Numbered from the stretch's first letter, positions 34,448 to 43,342 are shown. The stretch is 64,000 nucleotides of DNA from an uncultured Ruminococcus sp. (GCA_937926145.1 CALANW010000164.1:1-64000); one strand, 5' to 3'. Notes: generated by a model from the sequence alone, not told the origin. Program-made: numbers and translations.

Positions 34448-35170
34448 TCAACGAACTTCGTGCCAGCCGTCCAGCTTTGAACGCATCAAAGCGCCGAAGA
34501 TACGCTCTTTTGTGCCCTTTGATGAGCGGTCAAGCTCTGCTATGAGCCGCTTTGTATCCTCACGGGCGGTCTTTCCGTCAGCAGGGCAGGCGCTTTTGTG
34601 AACGGGGAGCTTGGCTTTCGCTGCGGCGGAGCGGATCTCCTTTTCCTCGGCAAGCACAAGCGGGCGGATTATCGTTATATCACCGTCATCAAGCTCGCAA
34701 ACGGGCGGAAAGCATCCCAATCTGCCCTCGATGGTGAGGTTCATCATAAAAGTTTCTATCGCATCGTCCTTGTTGTGGCCGAGCGCAAGCTTGTTGCAGC
34801 CCAAGTCCCTGACCGCGCCGAGCAGCGCACCTCTCCTCATTCGTGAGCAAAGGCTGCACGGGTTCGGCTCTTTACGCACATCGAAAACTATCTCGCCGAT
34901 CTGCGTTTGGATAATTTCGTACCGAACGCCAAGCTGTTCGCAGAGTTCCGAAATTGCGGAATAGTCACCGCGCTTTCCGCCGAAGTTCGGGTCAACAGTT
35001 ATTGCCGTCACATCGTAGTCAACGCCGATGAAATCACGCATTCTTGCAAGTCCGTAAAGCAAAGCAAGGCTGTCCTTGCCGCCCGAAACGCCCACGGCGA
35101 TACGGTCGCCGTCCGAGAGCATTTCAAAGCCGTTCACAGCCTTGCGCATTAGTCCGAGAAGCCTTTGCAT
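34448..35170 (-). CDS. PP-loop ATPase, TtcA-like tRNA thiolase family
   Basis: A 240-residue PP-loop protein with the ATP motif VGVSGGKDSLALLYG, cysteines in PCSLCSRMRRGAL and a later Cys in HKSACPADGKTARED. This pattern matches the TtcA/TilS group that activates tRNA bases with ATP; TtcA makes 2-thiocytidine at position 32. It is shorter than E. coli TtcA (311), so the exact reaction is uncertain. Its ATG overlaps the prfB stop by one base (TGATG), indicating coupled translation; a GTG 3 nt earlier is an alternative start. Confidence 0.82.
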   Translation of the reverse strand: MQRLLGLMRKAVNGFEMLSDGDRIAVGVSGGKDSLALLYGLARMRDFIGVDYDVTAITVDPNFGGKRGDYSAISELCEQLGVRYEIIQTQIGEIVFDVRKEPNPCSLCSRMRRGALLGAVRDLGCNKLALGHNKDDAIETFMMNLTIEGRLGCFPPVCELDDGDITIIRPLVLAEEKEIRSAAAKAKLPVHKSACPADGKTAREDTKRLIAELDRSSKGTKERIFGALMRSKLDGWHEVR

Positions 35171-36300
35171 CACTTCTGAATGTTGCCGTGGGAAAGCTCG
35201 GTGAGGTAAGCATTGATGAAGCCGTCAATGTCGCCGTCCATTACAGCCTGAATGTTGCCGTTCTCATAGCCTGTGCGGTGGTCTTTCGCGAGGGTGTAAG
35301 GCATAAATACATAAGAACGTATCTGTGCGCCCCAAGCAATCTCTTTCTGAACGCCCTTGATGTCTTCGATCTTTTCAAGGTGTTCTCTTTCCTTTATTTC
35401 AACGAGCTTGGACATAAGCATTTTCATAGCATAGTCCTTGTTCTGATACTGGCTTCGCTGAGTCTGGCAGGAAACAACGATGCCCGTCGGGATATGTGTA
35501 AGACGAACTGCGGAGGAGGTTTTGTTTACCTTCTGTCCGCCTGCGCCCGATGCACGGTAGAAGTCAATTTCGAGGTCTTCGGGGCGAATTTCGATGTTCG
35601 TATCAGCCTCGCTCATTTCAGGCATAACTTCGAGCGAAGCGAAAGAGGTGTGTCTTCTTCCCGATGAATCGAACGGCGAAACGCGGACAAGTCTGTGAAC
35701 GCCCGATTCGGACTTGGTGAAGCCGTAAGCGTTAAGTCCCTCGATAAGGATAGATGCGGATTTGAGTCCTGCTTCATCGCCGTCGAGGTAGTCAAGGGTA
35801 GTTACCTTGAAACCGTGGCTTTCAGCCCACATATTGTACATTCTGAAAAGCATCGAAGCCCAGTCCTGAGCCTCTGTTCCGCCTGCGCCTGCGTGGAAAG
35901 TGAGGATAGCGTTCTTGCTGTCGTATTCTCCCGTGAGGAGCGTTGAAAGCTTCATTGCTTCAAGCTCTTTCTTAAAATGGTTGGCATCGGACTTGATCTC
36001 GAAAACGACATCGTCATCTTCCTGCGCGCCCTCTTCAAGTGTAAGCTCGATCATTGTAATGGTATCTTCAAGCTTTGCGTTGAGCTTGTTGTAGCTGTCG
36101 ATAGTAGCTTCATCGTGCTTGATCTTCTGCATAACTTTCTGCGAATTTTCAAGGTCGTCCCAGAATCCGTCCTTGCCCGATTCTTCCTGAAGCGTAGCAA
36201 TTTCAGCCTTAGCCTTGTCGATATCGAGAATTTTGTAAAGGTCTTTCATTTCGTTGCGGTAGCCTTCAAGCTCTACCTTTAATTCTTCAAGTAAAAGCAT
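35170..36300 (-). CDS. prfB: Peptide chain release factor 2
   Basis: A 376-residue RF2 that reads UAA and UGA. The anticodon-like SPF is in RLVRVSPFDSSGRRHTSFAS and the catalytic GGQ in ASGAGGQKVNKTSSAVRLTH. The full coding sequence is one uninterrupted frame from ATG to stop; the CTT-TGA programmed +1 frameshift found near codon 25 in most bacterial prfB genes is absent. AAGGAGATATAT precedes the ATG. It is coupled to the TtcA-like gene downstream. Confidence 0.95.
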   Translation of the reverse strand: MLLLEELKVELEGYRNEMKDLYKILDIDKAKAEIATLQEESGKDGFWDDLENSQKVMQKIKHDEATIDSYNKLNAKLEDTITMIELTLEEGAQEDDDVVFEIKSDANHFKKELEAMKLSTLLTGEYDSKNAILTFHAGAGGTEAQDWASMLFRMYNMWAESHGFKVTTLDYLDGDEAGLKSASILIEGLNAYGFTKSESGVHRLVRVSPFDSSGRRHTSFASLEVMPEMSEADTNIEIRPEDLEIDFYRASGAGGQKVNKTSSAVRLTHIPTGIVVSCQTQRSQYQNKDYAMKMLMSKLVEIKEREHLEKIEDIKGVQKEIAWGAQIRSYVFMPYTLAKDHRTGYENGNIQAVMDGDIDGFINAYLTELSHGNIQK

Positions 36301-36339
36301 ATATATCTCCTTTTTTATGATTATATTTCATTATATAAT

Positions 36340-36379
36340 TTACACTGTAGGGGACGGGTTTCCCGTCCCGTTTTTATAA
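36340..36379. repeat. Isolated GGGACGGG hairpin from the family D repeat
   Basis: GGGACGGG-TTT-CCCGTCCC with TGTAGG before and TTTTTAT after is the same module found inside the convergent-gene repeats, here between the TrmN6-like gene and prfB. On the + strand it resembles a terminator, but both neighbours read on the minus strand. Confidence 0.6.
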
Positions 36380-36408
36380 TACGGTCATTATCGGACTTAT
36401 CCGAAACG

Positions 36409-37128
36409 TCAATATCCGTCCTTATCTCCGCCGTAAATTCCGAGCAGTTCCTCGGAGAAACCCTCGCCGTCCTTGACAGCAAGCGTCGGGAGAACTTTCA
36501 TAAACGGCTTTCCGCCGAGCTTTCCCTCGATAAGAAACAGCCACGGCGAACAGCTGTGGTCTTTCGCCACAAAGCGGAGCGTTTTCGGCTCAATTTTGTT
36601 CGCTTTCATTGCAGAGATAACGTCCGCAAGCCGTTCGGGTCGGTTGCAGATACAAAGCTTTCCGCCGAATTTTAGAAGTCCTGCCGCAGTTCTGCAAACA
36701 TCATCGATATTGCATAATATCTCGTGCCGAGCGATGCGCTGTGCCTCGCCAAGGCTTTCGATGCCTGCGTTCGCAGCCTTGTAAGGCGGATTGCAGGTAA
36801 CAACATCGAATGTCCCTTTCGGAACTTTGTCCCCGAGCGACTTCAGGTCGCCGAGGACGGGAACTAAACCGTCAAGCTTGTTCTTTTCAAGCGTTGTGCG
36901 GAACTGGTCGATAGCCTGCTCCTGAATGTCAACGCCGTAAATAAGCTCGGGTTCAAATTTTATCTTCAGCAAAAGCGGGATAATGCCGCAGCCCGTGCCG
37001 AGGTCGCAGACCTTGTCTTTGTGACGCGGCGCGGAAAAATCCGCAAGCAGGAAAGCGTCCGTTCCGAATTTATGCTCGGGCGAAACGCAGATATCGATGC
37101 CATTTTGCAGCGGTTCAAATTTATACAT
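36409..37128 (-). CDS. TrmN6/YfiC-like tRNA1(Val) adenine methyltransferase
   Basis: A 239-residue SAM-dependent methyltransferase. It has VCDLGTGCGIIPLLLKIKF (SAM loop), YGVDIQEQAIDQ and the catalytic TCNPPYKA motif. This is the COG4123 group, whose E. coli member methylates A37 of tRNA1(Val). The start at 37128 shares one base with the stop of the KtrB gene (TGATG). Specific tRNA target is inferred from family only. Confidence 0.82.
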   Translation of the reverse strand: MYKFEPLQNGIDICVSPEHKFGTDAFLLADFSAPRHKDKVCDLGTGCGIIPLLLKIKFEPELIYGVDIQEQAIDQFRTTLEKNKLDGLVPVLGDLKSLGDKVPKGTFDVVTCNPPYKAANAGIESLGEAQRIARHEILCNIDDVCRTAAGLLKFGGKLCICNRPERLADVISAMKANKIEPKTLRFVAKDHSCSPWLFLIEGKLGGKPFMKVLPTLAVKDGEGFSEELLGIYGGDKDGY

Positions 37129-38489
37129 CAACCCACCATAACCTTTCCGACAGGGCATATCTCGTTTTTGCCGCCGCGCTTCGTATTCATCGAAATGCTC
37201 AGCGCGAGCGAAACAGGGCCGACTCGTCCGATGAACATTATTATAATAAGTATGACCTTTGAAATGATGTTGCATTTTGCCGTAACGCCCGTTGAAAGCC
37301 CTGCCGTCGAAATTGCGGAAGTGACTTCATACGCAGCGTCAAGTCCCGATACATTCGGGTTGAGGTTGTATATCGCGAGCGAGGATACTATTATAAGGAA
37401 AGCGAATATCATTGCGACCGTGAGCGCCTTGTAAACGACCTCGTGTTCGATCTTTCTTCCCATTGCGATAGTGTCCGTTTTGCCTGAAAGTACGCTCAGT
37501 ATCGTCATAATGATGATAGCCATTGTCGTGAGCTTTATTCCGCCGCCCGTTGAACCGGGAGCAGCGCCGATGAACATAAACAGTATCGAAAATACTTTCA
37601 TCATCGGGGACATTCCCTCAATATCTATAGAGTTGAAGCCTGCCGTGCGGAGCGTTGCCGACTGGAAAAAGCTGTTACCAAGCTTGTAAAGGAAGCTTTC
37701 GCCGCCCAAAGTGCGAGGGTTGTTCCATTCGGTGATAAGCGTTGCGAGCATACCTGCGCCGACAAGGATCGCGGTCGAGATAAGCACAAGCTTCGACTGG
37801 AATTCAAGCTTTTTCTTCTTGCGGAATTCGATGAGATTTGTCCATACGAGGAATCCCAAGCCGCCTGCGATGATGAGTATCGGTATGACTATGACCGTTA
37901 TAGGGTCGTGTGAAAGCGTTGTAACGCTCGAAAAAGGCTCTGCGACCATTCCCATTATGTCAAATCCGGCATTGCAGAAAGCGGTTATCGAGAGATAAGC
38001 GGCGATGTAGATCCCCTTTGCGCCAAACTTCGGAACATAAGATATTGAAAGCATCAGCGCACCTATCATCTCGCATATAAAAGATATCGCAAGAACATGC
38101 CTTACCATATATTTTACATCGTAAAAGCCGCTCGTGTTTACCGATTCGGACGCTACCTGAATGGTGTGAAGCTCAGGCTTTTTTCGGATAAGGAAGTTGA
38201 AAAATGACGTAAAAGTCACCAGTCCCAAGCCGCCTATCTGTATCATTAGCAGAATGATTATCTGCCCGAAAAAGCTCCAGTAGCTGCCCGTGTCAACAAC
38301 GACAAGTCCCGTAACGCAGGTCGCCGAGGTCGCCGTAAAAAGCGCAGTCAGCGGACTTGTGAAGCGGTGTGATGCGGACGAGAACGGCATCGTGAGCAGC
38401 AGCGTTCCGATAATGATTATTGCCAGGAAGCTTATCGAAATGACCGCTGCCGGATTCGGATGTTTGTTTTTAGGTTTATTCTGCAGCAT
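37128..38489 (-). CDS. Trk/Ktr potassium uptake membrane subunit
   Basis: A 453-residue KtrB/TrkH channel-like protein. Four pore-loop repeats are visible, around FTATSATCVTGLVVVDTG, TAFCNAGFDIMG, ATLRTAGFNSIDIEG and ISTAGLSTGVTA, each supplying a filter Gly. It mediates potassium uptake coupled to sodium or protons. The regulatory RCK subunit KtrA/TrkA, often adjacent, is not in this window. It is followed by overlapping translation into the methyltransferase gene. Confidence 0.92.
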   Translation of the reverse strand: MLQNKPKNKHPNPAAVISISFLAIIIIGTLLLTMPFSSASHRFTSPLTALFTATSATCVTGLVVVDTGSYWSFFGQIIILLMIQIGGLGLVTFTSFFNFLIRKKPELHTIQVASESVNTSGFYDVKYMVRHVLAISFICEMIGALMLSISYVPKFGAKGIYIAAYLSITAFCNAGFDIMGMVAEPFSSVTTLSHDPITVIVIPILIIAGGLGFLVWTNLIEFRKKKKLEFQSKLVLISTAILVGAGMLATLITEWNNPRTLGGESFLYKLGNSFFQSATLRTAGFNSIDIEGMSPMMKVFSILFMFIGAAPGSTGGGIKLTTMAIIIMTILSVLSGKTDTIAMGRKIEHEVVYKALTVAMIFAFLIIVSSLAIYNLNPNVSGLDAAYEVTSAISTAGLSTGVTAKCNIISKVILIIIMFIGRVGPVSLALSISMNTKRGGKNEICPVGKVMVG

Positions 38490-38544
38490 TGTCCCGACCT
38501 CTGTTCAAAACACATTTTGTTTACATTTTTGCACTAACTATAAT

Positions 38545-38573
38545 AGTATAACACATTTTAGAGGAATACGCAA
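38545..38573 (-). promoter_or_regulatory. Promoter of the KtrB-TrmN6-prfB-ttcA gene group
   Basis: On the minus strand TTGCGT (38568-38573), a 17-bp spacer and TATACT (38545-38550). It may serve the four downstream genes, which mostly overlap; only a 108-bp gap occurs before prfB. Confidence 0.65.
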
Positions 38574-38635
38574 CATATATTTCTAATTTTGGCGGAATTA
38601 TCGGTGAAAAAACTTCAAAAGCGTTATTTTTGCCG

Positions 38636-38678
38636 CAAAAAAACCGCACAAAACGCGTTTTTGACGGTTTTATGCGGT
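38636..38678 (-). terminator. Terminator after the CmpB-family gene
   Basis: ACCGCACAAAAC (38643-38654) and GTTTTATGCGGT (38667-38678) form a stem with one mismatch, followed on the minus strand by a run of seven T. Confidence 0.8.
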
Positions 38679-38685
38679 GTGAATT

Positions 38686-39639
38686 TTATTTTCCTATCGG
38701 AGCAGGTTCAAGCTCGGACTCGTTTTCGGTTTCGGGCTGAACATTTTCCGATATCTCGGGTTCGGGCAGCATCGCAGGCGCGGCAGGAGCTTCTTCCGCG
38801 GTTTTCTGCGGATTTTTTTTGCCCTTTCTTTTCAGAACGGCAAGCTGTTTTTTCAGCTTTACTTCAAGCTTTTTCGCAAATCGGTTTGAGTAATACTTCT
38901 GCTTCAAGGCTTCCATCGATTCGGAGTGTGTTACCGAGCGGATATTCGGGAATGCTCGGAGAAAACGCTCTGTCTGACGGTCACGGATAGCGAGCAGCTT
39001 TTCATACTTGTCAAGAATTTCATTCGTTTCGTTAGCGAGCTTTTCGCCTATCTTTATCGAGCCTTTGAGCATAAGCGCAGAGATATCATCGATCTGTTTA
39101 AGACGCTTGTTAAGGTTCGCAACTGCGCAGAGCGAAGCGGTAAGGTCTATCGCGATAAGCACAGCCATAATTGCGATAAAAATGATGCCGACCTTAAACG
39201 GTATGTGGTTAACGACCGTTTCGACGAGCGGCTGAACGACCTTTATAACAAGCACACAGCCAAGTCCCCAAAGTATCGATACTTTCGGGCAGATATAGCC
39301 GCGGTAATTGAATTTTTCGTGCGAATAGTCCCACCAGCGCGTGTTGAAAAGCTTTTCCATGCCCAATCCGACCGCAAGTTCAAGCGCCGTACAAAGCACA
39401 AGTGAGATAACGAAAAGCAGAAGCGGTTTATCGGCAATAGGACGTGAGAACACCGCTATCATAAGAACGCCGAAACCGTAAATAGGACATATCGGCATAC
39501 TCAGAAAGCCGCGGTTCTGATATTCGCCCGTTTCAATTGTCATATAGCAAACCTCGATGCACCAGCCGATGAATGCCCAGAAGCAGAACATCAGCGCCAT
39601 CTGATAAAGGCTGTAACCTATAAATGGAATAATTGTCAT
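38686..39639 (-). CDS. Putative ABC transporter type IV membrane protein (CmpB family)
   Basis: A 317-residue protein whose first ~165 residues hold about five membrane segments with the family's FWAFIGWCIEVCYMTIETGE, NRGFLSMPICPIYGFGVL and WWDYSHEKFNYRGYICPKVS signatures (ABC_trans_CmpB, PF06541). The remaining part is cytoplasmic: a coiled coil, a Lys-rich stretch (KKLEVKLKKQLAVLKRKGKK) and an acidic, Pro-rich tail. No ATPase partner is nearby, and real transport activity for this family is unproven. Confidence 0.85.
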   Translation of the reverse strand: MTIIPFIGYSLYQMALMFCFWAFIGWCIEVCYMTIETGEYQNRGFLSMPICPIYGFGVLMIAVFSRPIADKPLLLFVISLVLCTALELAVGLGMEKLFNTRWWDYSHEKFNYRGYICPKVSILWGLGCVLVIKVVQPLVETVVNHIPFKVGIIFIAIMAVLIAIDLTASLCAVANLNKRLKQIDDISALMLKGSIKIGEKLANETNEILDKYEKLLAIRDRQTERFLRAFPNIRSVTHSESMEALKQKYYSNRFAKKLEVKLKKQLAVLKRKGKKNPQKTAEEAPAAPAMLPEPEISENVQPETENESELEPAPIGK

Positions 39640-39730
39640 AATCTTTTTACCCTCTTTTTGTCAATTCTTAAATGTTAGTCTAAGTGAACAGAGCAAAATC
39701 CCTGCTTTTGCCCTAAATTGTCGTGCTTAT

Positions 39731-39759
39731 ATTATACACCGTATAGCATTAAAAGTCAA
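39731..39759 (-). promoter_or_regulatory. Promoter of the CmpB-family gene
   Basis: On the minus strand TTGACT (39754-39759), a 17-bp spacer and TATAAT (39731-39736). Confidence 0.75.
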
Positions 39760-39818
39760 TGGGAAAATACGTATTCGACATTTTTCAGAAAATTATATGG
39801 ATAAATTTAAAAAAGGAC

Positions 39819-39847
39819 TTGATTTTTTAGTAATAATGTGTTATAAT
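39819..39847 (+). promoter_or_regulatory. tRNA-Ser(CGA) promoter
   Basis: TTGATT (39819-39824), a 17-bp spacer and TATAAT (39842-39847), about 80 bp before the mature tRNA. Confidence 0.75.
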
Positions 39848-39933
39848 ATTTAAGCTGTGAGTTGAAAGCCACAGGTTGATGTGAGTTAAAGACTAAATTG
39901 TTTATGGTTTTTGAACACAGCAGTTATATATTC

Positions 39934-40022
39934 GGAGACGTATCGAAGTGGTCATAACGGGGCTGACTCGAAATCAGTTAGAGAGCAATCTCCCGCGAGT
40001 TCGAATCTCGCCGTCTCCGCCA
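39934..40022 (+). tRNA. tRNA-Ser (anticodon CGA), CCA encoded
   Basis: A class II tRNA. The acceptor arms GGAGACG (39934-39940) and CGTCTCC (40012-40018) pair, with discriminator G and an encoded CCA. The anticodon stem-loop is CTGACTCGAAATCAG, giving anticodon CGA (reads UCG). A long variable arm and the GTTCGAATC T-loop follow. Confidence 0.96.
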
Positions 40023-40058
40023 AAAAAGCCGATAAGCCATGAGTTTATCGGCTTTTTT
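40023..40058 (+). terminator. Terminator after tRNA-Ser(CGA)
   Basis: AAGCCGATAA and TTATCGGCTT pair and are followed by TTTT. It starts right after the CCA end and lies just before the GNAT gene. Confidence 0.85.
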
Positions 40059-40087
40059 CTATTATATAATAGTAGGAGTGAAAATTT

Positions 40088-40570
40088 ATGAAAGTAAGAA
40101 AATATACCGAAAATGATATCTCCGAAATGGTAAGGATATGGAACATCGTTGTCGAGGACGGCGTTGCTTTTCCGCAGGAAGAAGACCTCACGGACGAGAG
40201 CGGACGGGAATTCTTTGCATCGCAGACCTACTGCGGAGTTGCCGAGGACGATAACGGCGCAGTTTGCGGAATGTACATACTTCACCCGAACAATATAGGA
40301 AGATGCGGACATATCTGCAACGCAAGCTATGCCGTTGACAAGAACCGCAGGGGAGAGCATATCGGTGAAGCGCTCGTTTCCGATTCGCTCAGGCAGGGCA
40401 AGGAACACGGCTTCGGCGTTCTCCAGTTCAACGCAGTAGTTGCGGAGAATATCCACGCCCGTCACCTTTACGAAAGACTTGGTTTCAAGCAGCTCGGAAC
40501 TATCCCAAAGGGTTTCCGCAGGATAGACGGCGGCTATTCCGATATCTGCCCTTATTATCATGAGCTTTAA
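40088..40570 (+). CDS. GNAT family N-acetyltransferase
   Basis: A 160-residue acetyltransferase. The acetyl-CoA-binding region reads NASYAVDKNRRGEHIGEALV and the C-terminal motif ENIHARHLYERLGFKQLGTI. The Arg/Gly pattern RRGEHIGEAL is a slightly altered R/Q-x-x-G-x-G/A loop. TAGGAG precedes the ATG. The substrate is unknown. Its last ~40 codons and the region after them are duplicated in tandem downstream (40690-40817). Confidence 0.85.
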   Translation: MKVRKYTENDISEMVRIWNIVVEDGVAFPQEEDLTDESGREFFASQTYCGVAEDDNGAVCGMYILHPNNIGRCGHICNASYAVDKNRRGEHIGEALVSDSLRQGKEHGFGVLQFNAVVAENIHARHLYERLGFKQLGTIPKGFRRIDGGYSDICPYYHEL

Positions 40571-40689
40571 GTTTTTGTGGGCAAAAGGGTCTGAATATGC
40601 TGAAAATGCTTAACTATAAGTATAAAAATTAAATTGAATTACTCTTTGTATTATGAATTGGCGTTTACAGAAGCTTTTGGCAAATGTAT

Positions 40690-40817
40690 CAGCGGAAATC
40701 CTTGCCCGTCTTTTATATGAAAGACTTGGCTTCAAGCGGCTCGGAACTATTCCAAAGGGCTTCCGCAGGATAGACGGCGGCTATTCCGATATCTGTCCTT
40801 ATTATCACGAACTTTAA
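40690..40817 (+). pseudogene. Tandem partial copy of the GNAT gene 3' end
   Basis: In frame, this stretch encodes AEILARLLYERLGFKRLG then TIPKGFRRIDGGYSDICPYY and HEL before a TAA, nearly identical to the last ~42 residues of the preceding gene. The two stop codons are 247 bp apart. Sequence downstream of both copies also matches loosely (a shared ATAAGTATAAAA and CTTTGTATTA/CTTGTATTA), so the duplicated unit includes non-coding DNA. There is no start codon or N-terminal part. Confidence 0.85.
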
Positions 40818-40895
40818 GATTTAGGAAAAGCTTAGATTTCGCCGAAAATTGATAACTTTAAGTATAAAATATAATTTTAAATACATCTTGTATTA

Positions 40896-40965
40896 AAAAA
40901 TGGACTTTTGGCTTCACTTTTACTCGAAGATTTTGTAAAAGTATGCCGAATGTCCATTTTTGCTT
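40896..40965 (+). terminator. Long terminator hairpin after the GNAT copies
   Basis: AAAAATGGAC (40896-40905) and GTCCATTTTT (40952-40961) enclose ACTTTTAC/GTAAAAGT and TTGGC/GCCGA pairs, making a ~66-nt hairpin with a T-rich 3' side. It precedes the htpG promoter. Confidence 0.65.
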
Positions 40966-41008
40966 ATTGCATGAATATGAACAAATTGTAAATAATCCTA
41001 TTAACCTC

Positions 41009-41068
41009 TTGAATTTGACAATACAAAGGAATATAATAGTGTTAGCACTCTAAGAGTAGGACTGCTAA
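41009..41068 (+). promoter_or_regulatory. htpG promoter with CIRCE operator (HrcA site)
   Basis: TTGAAT (41009-41014), a 17-bp spacer and TATAAT (41032-41037). Just after the -10 is TTAGCACTC-N9-GACTGCTAA (41042-41068), which differs from the CIRCE consensus TTAGCACTC-N9-GAGTGCTAA at one base. HrcA binding here would repress the gene until heat shock. Confidence 0.9.
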
Positions 41069-41114
41069 CACTCGGATAACACAATTGCTAATTTTCAGAG
41101 GAAGTGTACTTATT

Positions 41115-43025
41115 ATGGCAAAGACAAAACAGTTCAAAGCTGAATCCAAGCGTTTGCTTGATATGATGATCAATTCAATTTACACCCACAAGGAGATATT
41201 CCTCCGTGAGATAATCTCAAATGCGAGCGACGCAATGGACAAGCTCTATTTTAAATCTCTCACCGACAGCAGTGTCGGCATGAACCGCTCCGATTTCTTC
41301 ATCAAGATCGATGTTGACAAGGACAACAAGGTCATCACCGTTTCCGATAACGGTATCGGTATGACAAAAGAAGAACTCGACAGCAACCTCGGTACTATCG
41401 CAAACAGCGGCTCGCTCGGCTTCAAGAGTGACGAGAACAACACCGCCGAGGACGTTGACATCATTGGTCAGTTCGGCGTAGGCTTCTATTCCGCATTTAT
41501 GGTAGCAAAGAAGGTTCAGGTGCTTACAAAGGCATTCGGCTCGGATCAGGCTTACCTTTGGGAATCCGAGGGCGTTGACGGCTATACTATTGAAGAAGCC
41601 GAAAAGGACAAGGTCGGAACAGAGGTAAGGATCTTCCTCAAAGATGATACCGATGATGAAGAATACAGCGAGTTCCTCATGCAGTGGAAGATAAAGTCAC
41701 TCATCAAGAAATACTCCGACTATATCCACTATCCTATCAAAATGGATATGGAACACGACCACCTCAAAGAGGGCACGGGCGTTGATGATGTTCCTGCCGA
41801 GTATGAAACAACCGTTGAGGAAGAAACTCTCAACAGCATGACACCTATCTGGCGCAAGAACAAGAACGAGCTCACCGATGAGGATTACAACAAGTTCTAT
41901 AAGGAGAAATATTACGATTACAGCGATCCGCTCTGCCATATCCATGTCAAGACAGAGGGTACTGCGACCTACGATGCGCTCCTTTACGTTCCTGCAAACA
42001 CCCCTATGGATTTCTACACGAAGAACTTCAAAAAGGGACTTCAGCTCTATTCGAGCGGCGTTCTCATTATGGACAAGTGCGAAGACCTTATCCCCGACCA
42101 TTTCTGCTTCGTAAGAGGTCTTGTCGATTCGCAGGATCTTTCGCTCAACATTTCGCGTGAAATGCTCCAGCACGACAGACAGCTGAAGCTTATCGCAAAG
42201 TCGCTTGAAAAGACTATCAAGAACGAATTGAAGAAGATGCTCACCAACGAGCGTGAAAAGTATGAGAAGCTCTGGAAGAACTTTGGTATGCAGATAAAGT
42301 TCGGCGTTTACAACGGTTACGGCGCAAACAAGGATTTGCTCAAAGACCTCCTTATGTTCTATTCTTCCAACGAGAAGAAGCTTGTAACGCTTGATGAATA
42401 TACTCAGAGAATGAAGGAAGATCAGAAGTATATCTACTATGCCGCAGGCGAAACTGTAGACAAGGTAGATGCTCTTCCTCAGACAGAAGTTGTCAAGGAC
42501 AAGGGTTACGAAATCCTCTATCTCACAGAAAGCGTTGACGAGTTCGCACTCAAGGTTCTTGAGCAGTATAATGACAAGCCGTTCAAGTCTGTTTCGGACG
42601 CAGACCTCGACCTCGATACTCCCGAGGAAAAGGAAGAATTCAAGAAGCTTTCCGAAGAAAGCAAGGATATGCTTGACGAGATAGCAAAGGCTCTTGACGG
42701 CAAGGTAAACTCCGCAAAGCTTTCCGAAAGACTTAAATCCCACCCTGTCTGCATCACGAACGAGGGCGAAATTTCACTCGAAATGGAAAAGACCTTTGCC
42801 GCAATGCCGACCGATCAGAACGTAAAGGCTCAGAAGGTTCTCGAGATCAACCCGAACCACCCGATCTTCGGTGTTCTCAAAGACCTCTACGCAAACAACA
42901 AGGAAAAGCTTGCCGACTACAGCAAGATACTCTACACCGAAGCACTTCTTATCGAGGGTATGCCGATAGAAGACCCGCTTGCATTCTCGAATCTTGTTTG
43001 CTCGCTTATGGTGGACAAGAAATAA
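41115..43025 (+). CDS. htpG: Molecular chaperone HtpG (Hsp90)
   Basis: A 636-residue Hsp90 homologue: an N-terminal ATPase with [28 protein letters not shown] and [14 protein letters not shown], then a middle domain with the catalytic-loop region [26 protein letters not shown], and a C-terminal dimerisation domain. The start at 41115 ([11 protein letters not shown]) has AGAGGAAG upstream; ten residues of the longer frame are dropped. The CIRCE site indicates heat-shock control by HrcA. It converges on the calcium ATPase gene across a repeat carrying a toxin-antitoxin locus. Confidence 0.95.
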   Translation: MAKTKQFKAESKRLLDMMINSIYTHKEIFLREIISNASDAMDKLYFKSLTDSSVGMNRSDFFIKIDVDKDNKVITVSDNGIGMTKEELDSNLGTIANSGSLGFKSDENNTAEDVDIIGQFGVGFYSAFMVAKKVQVLTKAFGSDQAYLWESEGVDGYTIEEAEKDKVGTEVRIFLKDDTDDEEYSEFLMQWKIKSLIKKYSDYIHYPIKMDMEHDHLKEGTGVDDVPAEYETTVEEETLNSMTPIWRKNKNELTDEDYNKFYKEKYYDYSDPLCHIHVKTEGTATYDALLYVPANTPMDFYTKNFKKGLQLYSSGVLIMDKCEDLIPDHFCFVRGLVDSQDLSLNISREMLQHDRQLKLIAKSLEKTIKNELKKMLTNEREKYEKLWKNFGMQIKFGVYNGYGANKDLLKDLLMFYSSNEKKLVTLDEYTQRMKEDQKYIYYAAGETVDKVDALPQTEVVKDKGYEILYLTESVDEFALKVLEQYNDKPFKSVSDADLDLDTPEEKEEFKKLSEESKDMLDEIAKALDGKVNSAKLSERLKSHPVCITNEGEISLEMEKTFAAMPTDQNVKAQKVLEINPNHPIFGVLKDLYANNKEKLADYSKILYTEALLIEGMPIEDPLAFSNLVCSLMVDKK

Positions 43026-43145
43026 ATTCGGAATTATGAATTCGGAATTCGGAATTATTTTAATTCGTAATGCGTAATTATTACGCGGCTGAAAATGCAG
43101 CGGTCGGGTAAATTTTGTATTCGCCCGACCGCTTGCAGAAAATGC

Positions 43146-43174
43146 TTGACATATCTGTCAAAAAGGTTTATAAT
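43146..43174 (+). promoter_or_regulatory. Consensus promoter of the candidate antitoxin RNA
   Basis: TTGACA (43146-43151), a 17-bp spacer and TATAAT (43169-43174): a perfect match in both hexamers. TTGACA is itself half of the palindrome TTGACA-TATC-TGTCAA. Confidence 0.85.
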
Positions 43175-43180
43175 ATAAAC

Positions 43181-43275
43181 ATAAAGAGGGCATACCGATA
43201 GACGGTCGCTCCCAAAATTTGTGATTAAAAGAAATAACCGCTAAGTTGGTCGCTTGGGCGGTTATTTCTTTTTGC
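43181..43275 (+). ncRNA. Candidate type I antitoxin RNA
   Basis: From the expected start near 43181 the RNA runs ~95 nt to a terminator, GAAATAACCGC (43231-43241) with GCGGTTATTTC (43258-43268) followed by TTTTT. The 5' half can form GGGCATACCG/CGGTCGCTCCC (43188-43213). The RNA is complementary to the 3' end and 3' UTR of the minus-strand peptide gene at 43262-43342, so the two transcripts would overlap tail to tail, as in TxpA/RatA-type systems. Confidence 0.7.
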
Positions 43276-43342
43276 TGTTAAGCGCTATCTGAATGATATC
43301 GCAGATAAGTATTCCTAAAGTTAAAACTTCAATTATACTCAT
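43262..43342 (-). CDS. Candidate type I toxin, small holin-like membrane peptide
   Basis: A 26-residue frame starting MSIIEVLTLG, with a single hydrophobic helix (LGILICDIIQIAL) and ending NSKKK. This is the usual shape of TxpA/BsrG/holin-like toxins: one membrane span and a basic tail. The stop codon lies inside the hairpin shared with the antisense RNA. A second hairpin (GGGAGCGACCG/CGGTATGCCC, minus strand at 43213-43186) ends in TCTTT and could end the mRNA. No clear Shine-Dalgarno is seen before the ATG, which is a caveat. A possible promoter is the extended -10 TGCTATACT at 43414-43422 (minus strand). Confidence 0.65.
   Translation of the reverse strand: MSIIEVLTLGILICDIIQIALNSKKK

Noticed and set aside
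36345..36379. Terminator ending a + strand transcript between the TrmN6-like gene and prfB
   Set aside because: No + strand gene exists there; the sequence is a module of the family D repeat and is listed as such.
39934..40022. tRNA-Ser genes as integration sites of a mobile element
   Set aside because: No integrase, no duplicated tRNA 3' end and no island is seen next to either tRNA gene.
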